Of a DNA stretch of 17,931 nucleotides, positions 13,993-17,931 are shown piece by piece (position 1 is the stretch's first letter; every line of letters begins with the position of its first letter). Made by a program: the position numbers and the translations under genes. The stretch covers positions 1 through 17,931 of the forward strand of contig JAEWDJ010000082.1 in NCBI GenBank assembly GCA_023390155.1, read 5' to 3'. A model generated the notes under the pieces. It did not search any database, was not told the DNA's origin, and saw only the letters and a program-made list of their open reading frames with translations. Origin of the DNA: Actinomycetes bacterium (lineage in GTDB: Bacteria > Actinomycetota > Actinomycetes > Actinomycetales > Microbacteriaceae).

Positions 13993-14841
13993 TCAGCGCG
14001 AGATCCACCAGAGCCGGCCCCAGAGCCCCAGCCTCAACGCGAGCCGGAGGGGAGCGAAATACCAGTTCGAGTAGCGTCTCGACAGGTAGAGGTAGGCGCT
14101 GTCGTGGTGCGCACGCTCCATCCGCTTCACGTTGCGGGAGGCCGAGTGGGCGCCCGTGTGGGTGATCACGGCCTCCGGGACGTAGACATTGCGCCACCCG
14201 GCCTTGCCCAGACGATAGCCGAGATCCACGTCTTCGAAGTACATGAAGTAACTGAGATCGAAGCCCCCGACCTCACGCCAGGCGGAGGTTCGGACGAGCA
14301 GGCAGGCGCCGGAGAGCCAGCCCGCGTCGCGCACGCGATCGCTCTGGCCCTCGGCGCGGTAGGCCACGCTCCACGGGTTCGAGGGCCAGATCCGGCCGAA
14401 CAGGCCGTGTGCCACACCGGTTCGCAGCGACGGCAGGCGCCGCGCGGAGGGGTAGACGTTGCCTTCCGCGGTCAGGATCTTCGGCCCGAATGCGCCACCG
14501 CTCGGCATTCGCTCCGCCGCCTCGACCAGACGGTCGATGGATCCGGGTGCGAACGACACGTCGGGGTTGACGATCAGCAGGTAATCGAACTCCTCGGTCG
14601 CCCAGATCTCTTCGACGGCCGCCGCGACTCCGCCCCCGTAGCCGAGGTTCTCGGTGTTGCCGACGAAACGCGCCCCGAACGACTCGGCGATGGTCCGGGT
14701 CGCGTCCGCCTCCGACGACGCGTTCTCCGAGACGACGACGGCGGCGACGCTGTCGCCCGCCTCCCGAAGGGAGTCTAGGAAGCCGGGAAGGGTTTCGGTG
14801 GAGAGATAGCTGACGGTGACGACGAGGACGCGCGGGGACAT
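13993..14841 (-). CDS. WbbL-like family 2 glycosyltransferase (probable rhamnosyltransferase)
   Basis: A 282-residue GT-A fold enzyme. Close family motifs are VVTVSYLSTETL (7-18), NTENLGYGGGVAAA (62-75), the metal-binding LLIVNPDVSFAPG (88-100), GWLSGACLLVR (174-184), GGFDLSYFMYFEDVDLGYR (192-210) and a final AHSASRN region. This pattern matches mycobacterial WbbL, which adds rhamnose from dTDP-rhamnose to GlcNAc-pyrophosphoryl-polyprenol, so a role in starting a lipid-linked glycan is reasonable; exact substrates are inferred. ATG 14841 lies four bases after the upstream gene's stop, so the two are coupled; an in-frame ATG at 14859 would overlap that gene and add six residues. No transmembrane segment is evident. 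No symbol is given because orthology to wbbL is not proven. Confidence 0.9.
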   Translation of the reverse strand: MSPRVLVVTVSYLSTETLPGFLDSLREAGDSVAAVVVSENASSEADATRTIAESFGARFVGNTENLGYGGGVAAAVEEIWATEEFDYLLIVNPDVSFAPGSIDRLVEAAERMPSGGAFGPKILTAEGNVYPSARRLPSLRTGVAHGLFGRIWPSNPWSVAYRAEGQSDRVRDAGWLSGACLLVRTSAWREVGGFDLSYFMYFEDVDLGYRLGKAGWRNVYVPEAVITHTGAHSASRNVKRMERAHHDSAYLYLSRRYSNWYFAPLRLALRLGLWGRLWWISR

Positions 14842-14845
14842 CGAA

Positions 14846-17341
14846 TCAGCTCGACGCATCCCTGCGCCGGGCCGCGCGGGCGCGGTACCGCTCGACGACC
14901 GCGCCGGGACCGCCTTCGCGGAGGTAGTAGACCGCACGCTCCATGTCGCGCCGGATTCCCGTGCTGGGAGCCCGCTTGACGACGACCTTCTGCGCCTTCT
15001 CGTTCTTGCCGGTGACGACCTTCTTGTCGGCGGCGTGGACAGGCGCCTTGCAGAACTCGACCAGCGGAGCGAGTGTGCGCGACCAACGGAAGTCCTCGCG
15101 GACCCGCGCGACGTTCTCGCGCGCGGCCGCGATCGCGTCGGCGTCGTAGAGATAGGTCTCGAGTGCGGTCACGAGGCCGCTGAGGTCGCGCTCCTTGACA
15201 GCGGCTCCCAGCTTCTCTTCGCCGACGAGGTCGCCGAAGGAGTCGCCGTCGGTCGTGACGATCGGCAGGCCGGCCCAGAGGTAGTCGAGGATCCGGGTGC
15301 GGAACGAGAAGGTGGTCTCGACGTGCTGGTAATGCGTCGAGACGCCCAGATCGGCATCCAGCAGGTAGTTCTGGCGGTCGTCGAAGTCCACCCAGCTCTC
15401 GTTGAAGAACACGTTGGTGCCGAGGACGCCGAGCTGCTGGGCCAGAGCCCGAGACGTGGCGACGATCTCCATCTCGGGGACGTCCGGGTTCGGGTGCTTG
15501 ACGCCCATGAAGAAGAGGCGGACGTCGTCGTGCGTCTCGGCGAGCTCGGCGACGGCCCGGATGAGGGTCTCCGGATCGAACCAGTTGTAGATCCCGCCGC
15601 CCCAGACGATGACCTTGTCGTCGTCGCCGATGCCGGGGACCACCCCGCGGATCGCGCTCCGGGACTTCACCGGGTCGGCGCCCGAGATGCCGAACGGCGC
15701 GATCGCGATGAGCGAGTCGAGTTCGGAGTCGCGCGAGTAGGTGTAAGCATTCACGCGCCCGACGCCGGCGAGCTGGCCGAGCCAGAAGTGCCGCTGACGG
15801 TCGCTCGCGCAGAGGAAGAAGTCCCCGCGCTCGAGCTGGTGGTTGAGTGTGGAGGTCGCGTCCTCGATCTGCTTGTTCCAGACCTTGATGGACTGACCGC
15901 GCCCCTGCTCGAGCTGCTCCAGGTGCATCGGATCGTATACATCGATCACGAGGACCTTGTTCGACTTCTCGAGCGCTGGGAACAGGGCCAGCGAATTGCC
16001 TTGGACGATGATGACGTCTGCCCAGGCCTCGTGTTCCGCGATGGAGGACGGACGGTGGTGGGAGACGACGCCGATCTCGAAGGGGATCTCGCCGGTCGGC
16101 TCGGCGCGCGTGTAGCTCACGAGGCGGACGTCGTGCTCCTCCGAGAGCTCCTTCGCGATGTGCCAGGCGCGGATCGCGGGACCGGCCATCTTGCCGCCGA
16201 TCGGGTCGCCGGTCACGACGAGGATCCGGCGGCGCGCGGTTGCCGAGAGGACATCCAACTGCGTCACGATCTTCTCGTAGCCGGCGAGGTAGGACTCGAT
16301 CGGGTAGGCGGGTTCATCGACCTTGCCGAACAGGCGGATGAGTTCGCGGTCCGATCGCACGCGAGTGCTCTGGACGACCGCGCGGGCGGCCGTCGCCTCC
16401 GGCAGGTGCTCCACGAACTGGTCGATGGCGAAGATGCCCGCCATCGTGGACTTGTCGACGCCCAGCTCGCGCTGCGAGTCGTCGCCGGGGATGCGGATGT
16501 CGAGGGACGTCGAGTCCAGCTTGCCGCGCGCCACCGCACGGCGAACGGCGAGCAGCAGGGCACCCGCGAACGTCTCACGCAGCGACTCGTCCTCGAGGTT
16601 CTTGTAGAGCGTGTAGAGGGCATTGCGCTCGAGGAGGTATTCCTCGCGGAAATTGCCGAACTTGCTCATCGAGGCATGGTGCTTGTGGAACGCGAGCGAC
16701 TTCGGCTGGAAGCGGAAGCGGTATCCCAGCAGGTTGAGACGCCAGCCGAGGTCGACATCCTCGTAGAACATGAAGTACTGGTCGTCGAATCCACCGAGCT
16801 GCTCGAACACCTCTGCCCGGATGAACATGGCCGCGCCCGTGCCGAAGAGGACGTCCTTCTCGGTGTCCCAGCTGCCCCGGTCGCGCTCGCCCGCGTGCGG
16901 CTTGTACCCCATGCCGTACCACGTGATCGAGCCGTCCACGAAGTCCACGTTGACCCCGTCCCAATCCAGGACCTTGCTGGCCACTGCGCCGATCTCGAGG
17001 CCCGCGTCGAACGTGGCGACGGCCTCCGCGATCCAGTCGGGGTGAGGCTTGGCGTCGTTGTTGAGGAACGCGACGATCTCGCCCGTCGATCGTTCGACGC
17101 CGAGGTTGCACCCGCCGGTGAAGCCCAGGTTGGCTCCCGAGTCGACGAGAACGATGTCGTCGCCCAGCGCCGTCAGCTTCTCCAGGCTGTCGTCGCCGGA
17201 GCCGTTCTCCACAACCACGATCTCCAGCCGCTCGGCCGGCCAGTTCAGCTGCCGGAGCGTCCGGACGGCCTCGATCGTGTCATCGGCTCCTCGGAAGTTG
17301 ACCAGGACGACGGACACGACCCCGCTGCGACGTTTCTTCAT
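14846..17341 (-). CDS. Two-domain glycosyltransferase (GT2 fused to GT-B domain)
   Basis: An 831-residue protein with two glycosyltransferase modules. Residues 8-250 are a GT2 (GT-A) domain: VVLVNFRGADDT (11-22), NLGFTGGCNLG (71-81), the metal site FLNNDAKPHPDW (92-103), GTGAAMFIR (167-175) and YFMFYEDVDLGWRL (189-202). A linker of about 120 residues leads to a GT-B type domain from about 371: ILVVTGDPIGGKMAGPAIR (373-391), VWGGGIYNWFDPETLI (579-594), and THYQHVETTFSFRTRILDYL (669-688) towards the donor site. The last 60 residues are basic and resemble a membrane-surface tail. Such enzymes usually add two sugars in turn to one glycan. ATG 17341 follows GAGGA by ten bases; a TAGACT box lies 43 bases upstream. 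It is the first gene of a two-gene operon with the WbbL-like gene. Donor sugars are not readable. Confidence 0.9.
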   Translation of the reverse strand: MKKRRSGVVSVVLVNFRGADDTIEAVRTLRQLNWPAERLEIVVVENGSGDDSLEKLTALGDDIVLVDSGANLGFTGGCNLGVERSTGEIVAFLNNDAKPHPDWIAEAVATFDAGLEIGAVASKVLDWDGVNVDFVDGSITWYGMGYKPHAGERDRGSWDTEKDVLFGTGAAMFIRAEVFEQLGGFDDQYFMFYEDVDLGWRLNLLGYRFRFQPKSLAFHKHHASMSKFGNFREEYLLERNALYTLYKNLEDESLRETFAGALLLAVRRAVARGKLDSTSLDIRIPGDDSQRELGVDKSTMAGIFAIDQFVEHLPEATAARAVVQSTRVRSDRELIRLFGKVDEPAYPIESYLAGYEKIVTQLDVLSATARRRILVVTGDPIGGKMAGPAIRAWHIAKELSEEHDVRLVSYTRAEPTGEIPFEIGVVSHHRPSSIAEHEAWADVIIVQGNSLALFPALEKSNKVLVIDVYDPMHLEQLEQGRGQSIKVWNKQIEDATSTLNHQLERGDFFLCASDRQRHFWLGQLAGVGRVNAYTYSRDSELDSLIAIAPFGISGADPVKSRSAIRGVVPGIGDDDKVIVWGGGIYNWFDPETLIRAVAELAETHDDVRLFFMGVKHPNPDVPEMEIVATSRALAQQLGVLGTNVFFNESWVDFDDRQNYLLDADLGVSTHYQHVETTFSFRTRILDYLWAGLPIVTTDGDSFGDLVGEEKLGAAVKERDLSGLVTALETYLYDADAIAAARENVARVREDFRWSRTLAPLVEFCKAPVHAADKKVVTGKNEKAQKVVVKRAPSTGIRRDMERAVYYLREGGPGAVVERYRARAARRRDASS

Positions 17342-17383
17342 AGACCAGGATTCCTCAGATTGCTCGGCCGGTGAACGCGTGAA

Positions 17384-17389
17384 AGTCTA
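17384..17389 (-). promoter_or_regulatory. Putative -10 box (TAGACT) of the two-gene glycosyltransferase operon
   Basis: TAGACT on the minus strand, near edge 43 bases from the ATG at 17341, leaving a leader of about 36 bases that contains the GAGGA ribosome-binding site. Placement is nearly the same as at rmlB. No -35 is recognised. Confidence 0.4.
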
Positions 17390-17434
17390 CAAGGTCGATC
17401 TCGCCGGCAGGCACGGGGTAGACAAGGGGGCCTG

Positions 17435-17443
17435 TGACATGAT
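17435..17443 (+). promoter_or_regulatory. Possible extended -10 (TGACATGAT) of the right-edge glycosyltransferase gene
   Basis: TG plus one base before CATGAT resembles an extended -10 element, about 30 bases before the GTG at 17473. The gap 17342-17472 is 131 bases and holds only the two divergent control regions. Confidence 0.25.
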
Positions 17444-17472
17444 GAAGGACCCGAACCCGAGAGAGCGAGGCT

Positions 17473-17931
17473 GTGCAGGTGAGACTTGCCGTCACTCTGA
17501 TGGTCCGTGACGAGGCGGATGTCATCGGACCCGTCATCGACAACTTCATCCGCCAGGGTGCGGACACCCTCATCGTGACGGACAACGGCTCGGTCGACGG
17601 CACCGTCGAGATCCTCGAGTCCTACGGCGACCGGATCGACCTGCGCCACGACCCGATCCAGCGCAAGCAGCAGTTCAGTGTCGTCACCGGGATGGCGCGC
17701 GACGCGGCGACGATCCACGGCGCCGATTGGGTGGTCAACGCCGACGCCGACGAGTTCTGGTTCCCGCGTGCCGAGGGCGTCACCCTGCACGACGTCTTCG
17801 CCGAGCTGCCGCGCGCGCTCGTGTCCTTTCACGTCCCGGTCATCGACATGATCGGCGATCCGGCGGCGCGCGGGAGCGGATTGCAGCGCCTGACTTTGCA
17901 GGACCGGCGCCCGGTCGAGCGCATGAACGCT
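17473..17931 (+). CDS. Family 2 glycosyltransferase, N-terminal part only
   Basis: An open frame of 153 codons that runs off the right edge. The encoded protein begins MQVRLAVTLMVRDEADVIG and has TDNGSVDGTVEILESYG, RKQQFSVVTGMARDAA and the metal-binding stretch WVVNADADEFWFP near residues 90-102. This is the Glyco_tranf_2_4 type (MVRDEAD and DADEF signatures), a GT-A enzyme of the GT2 group found in surface polysaccharide clusters. GTG 17473 or GTG 17479 could be the start; GAGG upstream is better spaced for 17479 but two codons are all that differ. It diverges from the two-gene glycosyltransferase operon and shows that the polysaccharide cluster continues beyond the window. Substrate unknown. 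Confidence 0.85.
   Translation, partial: MQVRLAVTLMVRDEADVIGPVIDNFIRQGADTLIVTDNGSVDGTVEILESYGDRIDLRHDPIQRKQQFSVVTGMARDAATIHGADWVVNADADEFWFPRAEGVTLHDVFAELPRALVSFHVPVIDMIGDPAARGSGLQRLTLQDRRPVERMNA

Noticed and set aside
14761..14773. CTCCC-GAA-GGGAG inverted repeat
   Set aside because: A five-pair stem within a coding region, expected by chance at this GC content.
14772..14777. Another TAGACT on the minus strand
   Set aside because: It lies inside the coding part of the WbbL-like gene (codons for a conserved LDSLRE-type helix) with no start codon placed after it, so it is probably chance.
14816..17374. Plus-strand open frame of 852 codons
   Set aside because: It is antisense to the two-domain glycosyltransferase, which has clear motifs throughout; the plus frame shows no domain and is rich in Val, Asp, Arg and Glu as expected from an antisense shadow.

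Overview
The window looks like chromosomal DNA from a high-GC actinobacterium, most likely of the family Microbacteriaceae (Leifsonia or Clavibacter type). This rests on the very GC-rich codon use, GTG starts, several TANNNT boxes placed 6-7 bases before a start codon (typical of leaderless actinobacterial mRNAs), and the gene content: an acyl-CoA carboxylase beta subunit beside birA, a PH-domain membrane protein, GtrA, purK-purE and an LCP protein. The genus is inference. No RNA genes, CRISPR arrays, transposons or phage genes were seen, and no gap between genes exceeds about 205 bases.

Left part (1-5656), housekeeping and envelope: a partial acyl-CoA carboxylase beta gene (minus strand) diverges from birA, whose product biotinylates such carboxylases. 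birA is followed with a one-base overlap by a PH-domain membrane protein, whose 3' end overlaps the convergent GtrA gene by 39 bases. GtrA diverges from purK, followed by purE, and purE overlaps the start of an LCP (LytR-CpsA-Psr) cell-wall polymer ligase gene by four bases.

Middle part (5743-11707), sugar-polymer precursors and modification: a membrane acyltransferase-3 gene converges on a minus-strand operon of rmlB, rmlD and a GT4 glycosyltransferase. This operon diverges from rmlC-rmlA across a 204-base region carrying a TAGACT box facing each way. All four enzymes for making dTDP-L-rhamnose from glucose-1-phosphate are present, with their key catalytic motifs.

Right part (11809-17931), surface protein and polymer assembly: a 702-residue secreted protein combines a lysozyme-like N-terminal region, a beta-rich module and three CWB2 cell-wall-binding repeats. 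It is followed by two minus-strand glycosyltransferase genes (a WbbL-like GT2 and an 831-residue GT2 plus GT-B double enzyme) and, divergently, the start of another GT2 gene that runs off the window.

Taken together, the genes suggest a locus for making, assembling, decorating and attaching a rhamnose-containing cell-wall glycopolymer. RmlABCD make the donor, the glycosyltransferases build the chain on a lipid carrier, GtrA and the acyltransferase may modify it, and the LCP protein would attach it to peptidoglycan. The CWB2 protein may dock onto such a polymer. The polymer link is inferred from families and neighbourhood. I found nothing that is clearly a new system; the CWB2/lysozyme-like protein and the fused double glycosyltransferase are the best candidates for follow-up.
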